Under the pieces are notes generated by a model. The model was given only the letters and a program-made list of their open reading frames with translations, made no database searches and had not been told where the DNA came from. This document shows, piece after piece, positions 53,994 through 63,100 of a DNA stretch of 64,000 bases. How positions within the stretch are numbered: the first letter of the stretch is position 1; every line of letters begins with the position of its first letter. The DNA comes from PCC-6802 sp943367755 (GTDB lineage Bacteria > Cyanobacteriota > Cyanobacteriia > Pseudanabaenales > Pseudanabaenaceae): assembly GCA_943367755.1 (NCBI GenBank), contig CALRKB020000003.1, forward strand, positions 106,804 to 170,803. The letters run 5' to 3'. A program made the position numbers and the translations under genes.

Positions 53994-54052
53994 ACAAAAA
54001 AGCCGGAAAAGAAACAACAGTAAAACTGTTTTGTTTCTCTCCCGGGCTTTTT
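53994..54052 (-). terminator. Riboswitch-controlled terminator
   Basis: Minus strand: AAACAAAACAG-TTTTA-CTGTTGTTTC extended outwards by GCCCGGGAGA against TTTTCCGGC, followed by TTTTTTG. Its left arm is shared with the last conserved helix of the guanidine-I aptamer (GGGAAAAAAGCCCGGGAGAG), so ligand binding should prevent the terminator and turn the ABC operon on. Confidence 0.85.
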
Positions 54053-54190
54053 TCCCGCCGTGTAGCCAATAGCGTCTATAAACTAGGGTCTGTAAGTCAA
54101 GTTTAATAATAGAATCGCTAAGCTTGGCTTGCTTCTCTCGGACCAAACATTCAAATCTTAAAGACCTAAACTGGAACCCTAGAAGCTAAG
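54039..54190 (-). promoter_or_regulatory. Guanidine-I (ykkC) riboswitch
   Basis: Minus strand, in order: CTAGGGTTCCAG, then TTTGGTCCGAGAGAAGCAAG, then ACACGGCGGG and AAAAAAGCCCGGGAGAG. These are the hallmark conserved segments of the ykkC subtype 1 (guanidine-I) aptamer, with the right order and spacing. It lies about 130-280 bases before the binding-protein gene, in the untranslated leader. Guanidine-I switches turn genes on when guanidine binds; they sit upstream of guanidine exporters, carboxylases/hydrolases and NitT/TauT-like ABC importers. Confidence 0.93.
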
Positions 54191-54339
54191 TTCAGTTGAT
54201 ATTTTGAGTCTAGATTTATTACCTAAAGCTTACGTGTAATCTTATAGCAACTTAACTGTACAAAAAATGTATCAAAAATAACATTGTCTTCCTCATGGGG
54301 TTCCCTTGATGGAAGGTGTTCTTGGATACAAGTTGAGTA

Positions 54340-56418
54340 TTACTTGTGGTTCTTACCATTGCTGTTTCCATTGCTATTTCCATTACTGGAACCATTAGCG
54401 ATCAAAACTTTCTCTGCCAGCTTATCAGGTACCTCCTGGAGATGATGGAACTCCCAATGAAAAAATCCAACTCCCATGGTCAGCGATCGCAGCTCCACGA
54501 TTAAATCGTGCATTTCAGCTTGCGGTAGATAGGCTAACACCCGATCCCAGCCATGCCAATCTTGCTTGGCGTCATAGCCCAACACCTGCCCGCGCCGACC
54601 GCTAATTAGGCGCAAAGCCTTTGAGGTATAGTCACTAGGAATAGAAATCTCAATCTGAGCGATCGGTTCTAGTAAGGTTGGTTCGCATTTACTCATGCCC
54701 TCTTGCATAGCTAGCCGTGCAGCCTGTTTGAATGCTTGCTCCGAACTATCCACCGAATGATAGGAGCCATTTGTCAGCGTGACAGAAACATCGACGACCG
54801 GAAATCCTAGCGGTCCATGCGTTAAATATTCTCGCACTCCTGTTTCTACGCCAGGGATGTATTGCTTTGGCACGACACCACCCACAATCGTTTCCTGAAA
54901 GCTCACACCTTCTCCACGCGGCATTGGTTTAATGTCGAGATATACATCTCCAAATTGGCCGTGACCGCCAGATTGATGTTTGTAGCGACCATGGGATGTG
55001 GAGGATTTGCGAATGGTTTCCTTGTAAGGTACCTGCGGTAAGTGAGTCGTCATATTCAGGTTGTACTTGCGTCGCAAGCGATCTAGAGCCACCTGGAGGT
55101 GAATTTCCCCTTGACCCCATAGAATAATTTCGCGGGTATCGCCGTGCTGCTCCCAATCTAGGGATGGATCTTCTTCCAAAAGCTTGTTCATTGCCCCACT
55201 GAGCTTCACTTCATCATTGCGATTGACAGGCGTAATGGCGAGGGCAAATACTGGTGCGATCTTTTCCGCTTTGCGTAGCTCGATACTGGTTTCAGGATCG
55301 CTGCTGATAGTATCACCAGTTTTAATGCCTTCTAGGCGACCGAGCGCGACAATATCACCCGCAACCGCTTCAGGTGTTGGCTGGGTTTGAGCGCCTAACA
55401 ACCGATACATACCGCTAATACGGACACCATTTAGGATGGCGCCATCATTCAGACTGCCGCGCCAGATACGTACCAATGAGAGCCGACCTCCTTGGGGATT
55501 GGCATAGGTCTTGAGCACTTGAGCCAGTGGTGTTTCGCGTTTTTTGTCAATGCCGCGACGTTCTGCAGCCATCTCGGGCTCCGGAGCTTCTCGCAACAAA
55601 GCTGCTAGTAATGGGCGCACACCATAGTCTTGATCGGCGATGCCAATGAATACAGGTACGATCAGATCGGCTCCCAACTCCATCTTCAGATCTTGCAGAA
55701 TTTCTTCTTCGGGAGGTGTGATTTCCTCTAATAATTCTTCAAGCAGGTGGTCGTCAAAATCGGCTAGAGCTTCCAGCATTTCTGCCCGTGCGGCTTGCTC
55801 TTGTTGCTTTAGCGACTCTGGAAAGGGAATGGGATCGGCGGGAGCGCCAGAGTGATAGTGATATGCCTGCTCAGTCACTAAATCGATAAAACCTTTGACT
55901 TGCCCTTCCTGACTAATTGGGTATTGATGGGGGACTAGAGGGCGTGAAGAGACAGTTTTAAGGGCATTCAATACATCCATAAAAGAAGCATTAGGGCGAT
56001 CCATGCGATCCATTTTGTTAATAAAAACGAGATGGGGGATCTCCCAATCATCTAAAAACTTCAACAGAGGTGCTAGGGTCAGCACCCGATCGCTATCTGG
56101 TTCGCAGACTACAATTGCTGCATCAACTCCAACCAGGGCATTGTAGGTCTCTTGGGCAAATTCCACCGAGCCAGGACAATCTAGAAAAGTAAAGTTAACG
56201 CCTTCATAGGCCAGTGAGGCAGAGTTAACTTCTACAGTCATGGAGCGATCGCGAGCTTCGGGAGCACTATCGCCCACGGTATTGCGATCTTGGGTACGCC
56301 CCTTTCGGGAAATCGTGCCAGTTACAGATAGCAAGCTCTCCAAAAGTGTGGTTTTACCGCTTAAGTAAGGTCCGACGATCGCCACGTTTCGCGAACCCGA
56401 GGTGACTTTTTGGTTCAT
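54340..56418 (-). CDS. EF-G-like translational GTPase (paralogue)
   Basis: 692 residues, EF-G domain order I-V. The P-loop is GPYLSGKTTLLESLL instead of the GHVDAGKTT of canonical EF-G; G3 is DCPGSVEFAQET, G4 NKMDRMDRP. The end is a run of Asn/Gly/Ser repeats (NGSSNGNSNGNSNG). EF-G-like paralogues of this type exist in cyanobacteria and other bacteria and act in recycling, stress or unknown steps. Start at 56418 has AAGGAGGGATC as a ribosome binding site. The next operon starts downstream on the same strand behind its own riboswitch. Confidence 0.88.
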   Translation of the reverse strand: MNQKVTSGSRNVAIVGPYLSGKTTLLESLLSVTGTISRKGRTQDRNTVGDSAPEARDRSMTVEVNSASLAYEGVNFTFLDCPGSVEFAQETYNALVGVDAAIVVCEPDSDRVLTLAPLLKFLDDWEIPHLVFINKMDRMDRPNASFMDVLNALKTVSSRPLVPHQYPISQEGQVKGFIDLVTEQAYHYHSGAPADPIPFPESLKQQEQAARAEMLEALADFDDHLLEELLEEITPPEEEILQDLKMELGADLIVPVFIGIADQDYGVRPLLAALLREAPEPEMAAERRGIDKKRETPLAQVLKTYANPQGGRLSLVRIWRGSLNDGAILNGVRISGMYRLLGAQTQPTPEAVAGDIVALGRLEGIKTGDTISSDPETSIELRKAEKIAPVFALAITPVNRNDEVKLSGAMNKLLEEDPSLDWEQHGDTREIILWGQGEIHLQVALDRLRRKYNLNMTTHLPQVPYKETIRKSSTSHGRYKHQSGGHGQFGDVYLDIKPMPRGEGVSFQETIVGGVVPKQYIPGVETGVREYLTHGPLGFPVVDVSVTLTNGSYHSVDSSEQAFKQAARLAMQEGMSKCEPTLLEPIAQIEISIPSDYTSKALRLISGRRGQVLGYDAKQDWHGWDRVLAYLPQAEMHDLIVELRSLTMGVGFFHWEFHHLQEVPDKLAEKVLIANGSSNGNSNGNSNGKNHK

Positions 56419-56744
56419 AAGATCCCTCCTTGGGAAAATATAGGCTGGGCAGATCGGGCTGATTGACCTTTGCGATGCTTTTTATATAGCAACACACCCA
56501 TATGCAATCGGCTCAATCGACTCAAGACTTTATATGTGCGAACATATCCCGATTGCGATCGCGGTATTAGAAAATGATGGTTTGTCTTAAGGAAATCTTT
56601 ACCAATTGTTAATTTTCAACTGTACTGAAGTACCAAAGAGATGATTAGGTCTAGCAAATTGCGAAAGTGTATTCCCAGAGGGATGCATTTTTATCCCATT
56701 TCTATCTAGAATTGAAGCGCTACTGAAAATCTGGAGAGTATAGA
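56419..56744. other. Divergent promoter region, EF-G paralogue / TPR gene
   Basis: About 330 bases between divergent genes. One GCGATCGC lies near 56558. I cannot place -10/-35 boxes with confidence and see nothing else. Confidence 0.4.
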
Positions 56745-56756
56745 TTGGTTACAAAT

Positions 56757-57371
56757 ATGAGTCAGGCAAATGACCTCAGCCCCGAAGCACTGTTTCAAAA
56801 AGGGATTAGCCTTAGCAAAATTGGACAGTACGAGGCGGCGATCGCTGCTTTTAACCAGGCAATTATGCTGAAACCCGATTTTGCCGAAGCCTGGAACGAT
56901 CGCGGCATGGCACTCGGCGATCTGCGCGAATATGATGAGGCAGTTGCCAGTTATGACAAAGCTCTAGCGATTAATCCTAACCTGCATCAAGCTTGGTATA
57001 ACCGAGGTGTAGCCCTAGGCAATTTGGATAAATATGACGAAGCGATCGCGGCTTGGGATCGGGCATTAGCGATCGAACCCACTCTCGCCGCCGCCTGGTA
57101 CAATCGCGGCTGCGCCATGGCAAATCTGGAACACTTTAATGGCGCGATCGCGGCTTTTGAAAAAGCAACAGAAATCGATCCTGACCATGCCGCAGCTTGG
57201 TTCAGCAAAGCATGTATCTATGCCGTACAGGGCAACACAGACTTAGCCCTACACAACTTTAAACAAGCTATGCAATTCGATCCAAATCGATATCGCAAAC
57301 TAGCGAAGAATCATCCTGGCTTTGAGGAAATTCGTCAGGATGCAAGATTTCAAGATCTGCTCAAGAAGTAG
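56757..57371 (+). CDS. TPR-repeat protein, 204 aa
   Basis: Start at ATG 56757 (MSQANDLSPEALFQKGISLS); an upstream TTG is less likely. Five or six TPR units follow in a row (SKIGQYEAAIAAFNQAIMLK, AWNDRGMALGDLREYDEAVA and so on, about 8-190), so the protein is almost entirely a TPR superhelix for protein binding. The end, FQDLLKK, overlaps the 3' end of the convergent symporter gene by 11 bases. Partner unknown. Confidence 0.9.
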   Translation: MSQANDLSPEALFQKGISLSKIGQYEAAIAAFNQAIMLKPDFAEAWNDRGMALGDLREYDEAVASYDKALAINPNLHQAWYNRGVALGNLDKYDEAIAAWDRALAIEPTLAAAWYNRGCAMANLEHFNGAIAAFEKATEIDPDHAAAWFSKACIYAVQGNTDLALHNFKQAMQFDPNRYRKLAKNHPGFEEIRQDARFQDLLKK

Positions 57372-58695
57372 CCAAATAGGTATCTTCTTCGACAACTTGC
57401 TGGGGTGGTTCTATATCTGCAATTACTGTAGCAGCAGCAATACCGGAATGCAGTGTGCATAAAGTACGGAACGGATCCATAATCGGATCTATGGCAAAAA
57501 AGAGCACAAGCACTGCTTCTAACGGTAAGCCTAGAGGTTGTAAAACCACATTCATGGTTGCAAGTGTAGCGATGCCCGTAGCCCCAGAGCTAGCGATACC
57601 CGCAAAGATAGAACCAACAACTATAATCGATAAGCTGCCCACGCCTAATTCTGACTTGTAAAGCTGAGCTACAAATACGCTAGCAAGCGTAAAGTAGACG
57701 ATCTGCCCAAATCTACCAACTGTAACGGCAAGCGGTACTACCACATTGATTGACTGTCGCTCAAACTTAAACCCATCACTCATGGCAGAAATTGTGGAAG
57801 GTAGACAAGCAAAAGCATTGCTGGTAGCCAACGCTAATATGGAAGTATCCTGTAAGGTGGCAAAAACAAACGGCAAGGGACGCTTAACTTGACTCCAAAT
57901 TACTAGCGTACTAATGATGTAAACAATCAGATAGGCAATCAGACCAGCTAGCAAAAAACTCACCATGGCAAATATGACATTTAGTCCCGCTTTGGCAATT
58001 TGCGAAGCCAATAGACTAAATAAACCGAAAGGCAGGAGTAAGGTTAACCAGCCAATCATCTTATTAAAAGATTTATAAATGGCTTCAAACATACTAAAAA
58101 TTTGATATGGATTGCTTACGTTCCTATTCACAATGCCAAGGGTTGCGCCAAACACAATCGAGAAGAAAACTACTTTCAGGGTTTCGCCTTCACTGAGAGA
58201 ACCAAATATATTGCTAGGAATCATGCTGATGATGAAACTGAGCAGCCCTGGGGGTTCTTTAGGAGGTGATGAAGGCCCGCTCAGCGATAGGACTAAATCG
58301 ACCCCTTCTTTATTAATCAGAACTCCTAACTTTTGGAGAGTGGCTGAACTTAAGCTTCTGCCAGGCCCGAAAATCAGGGCAGTTACTAGACCCACTAGCG
58401 ATACAATTAACATGCCAATGGGAAATACGCTAATAACTCTCTTGATGTAACGTACAGCATCATTTGAGACCATTAACTTCCCAATACTCATAGTGATGGC
58501 AGAAATGAGTATGGGCAAAACACACATTTTGAGGAGAGATAAATAGATATTACCCAAAGGAGCCAGCGATTTCGCAAAATCAGGCTGAGAAACCCCAATG
58601 TACATTGCTAATAAAGCACTGCCCAAAATTGTCCATGGGTTGCGTAATAAACCAATTAGCAGAGAGGACGAAGTCTGCGGTTTCAGTTTAGTCAA
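57361..58695 (-). CDS. DAACS-family cation-coupled symporter
   Basis: 444 residues, dicarboxylate/amino acid:cation symporter family (SLC1-type fold). Marks are IYLSLLKMCVLPILISAITM in the first half, the serine-rich hairpin-like SGPSSPPKEPPGL loop, and in the second half FATLQDTSILALATSNAFAC, ISAMSDGFKFERQ and IASSGATGIATLATMNVV, the HP2/TM8 substrate region. Secondary transport of an organic acid or amino acid with Na or H ions. The start codon overlaps the stop codon of the preceding binding-protein gene by four bases, which predicts translational coupling with a periplasmic solute-binding protein. Confidence 0.9.
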   Translation of the reverse strand: MTKLKPQTSSSLLIGLLRNPWTILGSALLAMYIGVSQPDFAKSLAPLGNIYLSLLKMCVLPILISAITMSIGKLMVSNDAVRYIKRVISVFPIGMLIVSLVGLVTALIFGPGRSLSSATLQKLGVLINKEGVDLVLSLSGPSSPPKEPPGLLSFIISMIPSNIFGSLSEGETLKVVFFSIVFGATLGIVNRNVSNPYQIFSMFEAIYKSFNKMIGWLTLLLPFGLFSLLASQIAKAGLNVIFAMVSFLLAGLIAYLIVYIISTLVIWSQVKRPLPFVFATLQDTSILALATSNAFACLPSTISAMSDGFKFERQSINVVVPLAVTVGRFGQIVYFTLASVFVAQLYKSELGVGSLSIIVVGSIFAGIASSGATGIATLATMNVVLQPLGLPLEAVLVLFFAIDPIMDPFRTLCTLHSGIAAATVIADIEPPQQVVEEDTYLATS

Positions 58696-59900
58696 TGCGA
58701 TTCCTCCTTCCGAAATGAACCTTCATATCTTTTAATTAATTGATCTGCCGTATAACTCAGCTTGTTGAGACTAAGGTTATAATTGACAAAATCAATCAGT
58801 TGAAAGCTTTGCCAATGACCGATCACAGCAAGTAGGTCAGTTGTGTCGCTGAATGCAACCGTTTGCACTTGGAGAGCGAAGTTAGGCTGTTTGAGTACAA
58901 CTTTCTTAATTTCTAATTCATCCCGAAACGCCGCCAGAATATCTCCTTTGCCCACAGCCTCTATCGCATCATCCCATTTAGGGAACTCAACCACGGTTGC
59001 TTTGGGGAACTTTCTCTTCGCAAATAAAGAATATTGCGTACCTTTAATTACCCCAACGTTGCCATCCAGATTTTTAATCGCTTCTTCAGGGGTGAGGCTA
59101 GCACTAGTGCGTTTAGCGAGTTGCAATCGATTAACCAATAGCCCCTGACGCATGGTCACATATGGTTGCGAGAACTTAACTTGCTTGGCCCGTTTCAGAC
59201 TGATGCTAAGTTTGGAAATCGCCAAATCGGCTTTTTGCTGTTGGACTAACTCTACGGCTTCGTTGAATGTTTTAGGCGATCGATCGAATCTGACTTTGAC
59301 ACCTAGTTCCGCAGCGATCGATCTACCAAGATCGGCATCTAGCCCAGAGAGTTTACCATCTTTGGAGTATTCAAAAAAAGGGGGATTGTCGACCCCCAGC
59401 ATTGCCACAATCAGTTCACCCCGCTTTAATATTCTCTCAATATCAGCAGGAATAGCAGGTACTGCTGCTTCGTCAGTTGCCCGTGTAAATGGCTCTGATG
59501 AAGAGAAGGTTGCGGCCGCTCCTCGATCTACATACATTTTATCTAGAGCAGTTTTGGTGCCGACCTCAGGAATGGTTCCAGATGCTCCTCGATCTACATA
59601 CATTCGATCTAGAGCAGCTTTGGTACTGACCTCGGGAATAGTTCCAGACGCTCCTCGATCTACGAACATTCGATCTAGAGCAGCTTTGGTACTGACCTCG
59701 GGAATAGTTCCAGATGCTCCTCGATCTACATACATTCGATCTAGAGCATTTGGTGTATTTGCTTTAGACTGAGCTGAGGTGGCTGACACCGATCCCACAA
59801 AAGCAATCAAAACAACGAGCATGGCTAAAAAAAGTTTTTTCGCCTGATTTTTTAGGTGTGCAGATGCTTCATAGAATTTTGAATTTATTCTAATTAGCAT
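58692..59900 (-). CDS. Amino-acid-type periplasmic binding protein with N-terminal 22-residue repeats
   Basis: 402 residues from the ATG at 59900, which has GGAGG nine bases upstream (better than the ATG at 59915). A hydrophobic signal or anchor (AKKLFLAMLVVLIAFVGSVS, about 20-40) is followed by four tandem 22-residue repeats (about 50-138), each ALDRMYVDRGASGTIPEV-like, the last degenerate. Then a complete SBP_bac_3 domain (about 155-400): RILKRGELIVAMLGVDNPPF, DADLGRSIAAELGVKV and KADLAISKLSISLKRAKQVKF (motif ADLAISKLSIS). Such domains bind polar amino acids for ABC importers, yet no ABC genes are here; the coupled gene is a DAACS symporter. Confidence 0.88.
   Translation of the reverse strand: MLIRINSKFYEASAHLKNQAKKLFLAMLVVLIAFVGSVSATSAQSKANTPNALDRMYVDRGASGTIPEVSTKAALDRMFVDRGASGTIPEVSTKAALDRMYVDRGASGTIPEVGTKTALDKMYVDRGAAATFSSSEPFTRATDEAAVPAIPADIERILKRGELIVAMLGVDNPPFFEYSKDGKLSGLDADLGRSIAAELGVKVRFDRSPKTFNEAVELVQQQKADLAISKLSISLKRAKQVKFSQPYVTMRQGLLVNRLQLAKRTSASLTPEEAIKNLDGNVGVIKGTQYSLFAKRKFPKATVVEFPKWDDAIEAVGKGDILAAFRDELEIKKVVLKQPNFALQVQTVAFSDTTDLLAVIGHWQSFQLIDFVNYNLSLNKLSYTADQLIKRYEGSFRKEESH
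59521..59760. repeat. 66-bp coding minisatellite
   Basis: Four in-frame copies at 59521, 59587, 59653 and 59719 (exact 66-base spacing), encoding the repeats of the binding protein. Copies 2-4 are almost identical, so the array looks recently amplified. Confidence 0.85.
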
Positions 59901-60186
59901 TAAGTAAACCTCCAAGCATTAAGTAAAGTCCCCAAGCACGATCTCCAGTTGTTTATCTGAGCTAGTATATTGCATACAGTCCCCAATCATGCTCTCTCGC
60001 TGGAGCATAGCAGACTTTAATAAAATCGCGCACATAAAAATTGATCGCCACAATCTTCAGACTAGGGATAGGGTTTAGCCAGATTTCTGCGCAAATATTG
60101 TTGAAGCAGTTACGACAGTGTTTTATATTTGTGGTTGAAGGGGAATACTGGGTTTGTATGGCGATCGTTGCACCGATAAAAGTAAA

Positions 60187-63100
60187 ATGCCGCAAAAGTC
60201 AACTCAAACTGCAAGGAAAAAACTAAAGGCTGGTGGGTTAAAGGCAGAATTAGTTGGAGTTGTCTTACTAACTGTTAGTGTGACTGCAGCCATCGTCTAT
60301 ATCCCGTGGCTGTTGACATCTCAGCGTAACATTAGTAATATCGTTGCCCAGGTTAACGAGCAGACTACCCAGGATACTTCGCAAGAGGTGGAGCGACTCT
60401 TCGATAACGTTCAATCCACCCAACAAATGATCGGTTTAGCAATCAAGCGCGATCTAATCGATATAAACGATCCACAGCAGCGCGATCCCTTTCTGCTCAG
60501 TATTTTGCAAACCCATAGTAATTATACGTTTGTTCAGTTTGCTTATCCTAATGGTAATTATGCTGGGGCGCAAAGAGTTGGTGCTAGCAAAGGTAAGGAT
60601 GACATCTTTAAATTGCACTTCCGGCAGTGGGATGCTCAAACTCGCATTGCCGATAAGAACACGACAATATATCGGCTCGATGGTCAGCAGCTAAAAGTGA
60701 TTGGCAAGGAGAAAATTCAGGAGCCAAACTGGTATGCCCCACTTCGCCCTTGGTATCAAGATGCGATCGAGTCCGCTGATCGGACAGTGTGGACTGAGTA
60801 TGTTTATAGATCTACCAATACCCCTGGTCTAGATGCCAATATCACCTTACACAAGGACGGCAAGCTGATCGGTGTCATAGGTGTGGGTTTTGAGCTCAAA
60901 AATATTTCCCAATACTTGCAAAAGCAGCACAGTAGAAGAAAAGAAGGGGCTATTTTCATCATCAATAGCAAGGGCGAGATGATTGCATCCATGGATCCTC
61001 AAGAAGATGCTCCTATTCAAGTCCAAGGGAAGGATCGTCCGCAGTTAAAACCCCTTGGACAAACTAAAAACCCTTACTTAAGGCTAGCTAGTCAGGCCAT
61101 TGACTCGAAGCAGGGAATGCGGTTATTGGCTAAGCTGGATTCCAATCAACAGTTTGTCTATCAGGAGCCCATATCTGGCGAAAAGTATTATGTTTCGCTG
61201 ACTCCATTTGGTAAGCTCAATTGGATAATTGGTACGGTTATTCCCGAATCAAATTATCTAAGTGAAATTAGACAAAATAATACCAACTTAATCTTTGTGA
61301 TCGTAGGCTTTCTGCTTCTAGCCGCAGGTATAGCTGTCATGCTGACCGATCGCATGATTGCACAGCCAATTACCACGATTACTAAAGCTGCAGTCCGAGT
61401 TGCGGATGGCGATCTCGATGTGAGAGTCCCGAAAAACACAAATAATGAAATTGGTATTTTAGCTGAGGCTTTCAATGAGATGACCTGTCAGTTAAAACTA
61501 TCAAAAGGTCAACTAGAGGAAAATAACCTCACCTTAGAGTACAAGATCGAGCAGCGCACCAGCCAGTTGAAAGCAATCCTGGATAATATGGTAGATGGTT
61601 TAGTCACGATCGATCCGAGCGATTGCATTGCTCAATGCAATCCCGCTTTTCTGGCTATGTTTAGTCTGACCAGAACTGAGGTGGAAGGTAAACATTCCCA
61701 GGAAATTTTAGGTAGTGAGCTATTAAACCTCATAACTGCTAGCAGAAGCGATCGCGAGCGGGTAATGAGCGTAGACGTCAATCTCACCCAAGAGCGTGTG
61801 GGTAAAGCAGTTGTCTCTTCAATTTACACTCCCAAAAGCCCTGAGAGAGATGGTGAAATTTACTTAGGCGCAGTAGTTCTGATTCGCGATATCACGGTCG
61901 AGAAACAAGTCGATCGCATGAAGACAGAATTTGTCTCTTCGGTTTCCCATGAGCTCAGAACACCTCTAACATCAGTGTTGGGCTTTGCTAAACTAATCCA
62001 GAAAAAGCTAGAAGATACAATTTTCCCACTAATTCAAACTGAAGACAAGAAGGCACTAAGAGCGATCCGGCAAGTGGGAGAGAATATCGAAATCATTGTC
62101 GTAGAAGGAACGAGACTAACAAAACTGATCAATGAAGTACTTGATATTGCCAAAATGGAAGCAGGCAAAACTGATTGGCACATGGAACCGATCGAGATCG
62201 CAGAGATTATCGATCGCGCCATGTCTGCTACTTCATCTCTATTTGAAAATAAAGGATTGCAGGCAATTAGAGATATTGAAGATGGCATTCCTCCCACAAT
62301 TGGCGATCGAGACAGGTTAATTCAAGTTGTAATTAACCTGATCTCCAATGCTATCAAGTTCCAAGATCGCGGCTCAGTCACTTGCAGAGTTAGAAATACA
62401 GGCGATGCATTAACAATTAGCGTTATCGATCAGGGCATTGGCATTTCAGAGGCAGACCTGCCAAAAGTATTCGATAAATTCAAACAGGTAGGTGATACAC
62501 TCACCAATAAACCACAGGGTACAGGTTTAGGGCTGCCAATCTCTAAAGAAATTGTTGAATATCATGGTGGCAAAATCTGGGTTGAGAGTGAAGTTGGCAA
62601 GGGTACAACTTTTGCCTTTACATTACCGATCCAGGAGGTTCAGCAGGAATCTCCAGACCAGCCGTCAACTGAAGCACCGACGGTTCGCATCCCGCAGGAA
62701 ATCGCTGCTCCCGTTGTCGATGAAGCTCAAATCTCGGAATTACATGAATCTCAACCAGCGCAAAAATCGATTCTGATCGCTGACGATGACGATCATGTGC
62801 GGCGATTACTCAAACAAGAACTTGAACCCAGAGGCTATGTAGTTAGAGAGGCAAAAGATGGTGCTGATGCGATCGCCCAGGTCAAGACCTTACGCCCCGA
62901 CCTGATTCTTTTGGATATTATGATGCCCAAGATGAATGGTTTTGATGTTGCTTTAGTCCTGAAAAGCGATCTGTCGGTTACCAATATCCCAATAATCATT
63001 CTTTCGGGTATCGAAGAGAGAGAGAGAGCTGCCAATCTCGGCGTAGAGGCATATTTAACCAAGCCAATTGATGTCGATTTACTTAATCGCACCATAGATC

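Noticed and set aside
54200..54330. NtcA-type site (GTA-N8-TAC) in the guanidine operon promoter
   Set aside because: GTAC-like words occur but none has the correct spacing and orientation of GTA and TAC.
59152..59772. 206-residue plus-strand frame over the binding-protein gene
   Set aside because: It is the antisense of the 66-bp minisatellite and SBP domain; the minus-strand protein has clear domains, signal and ribosome binding site.
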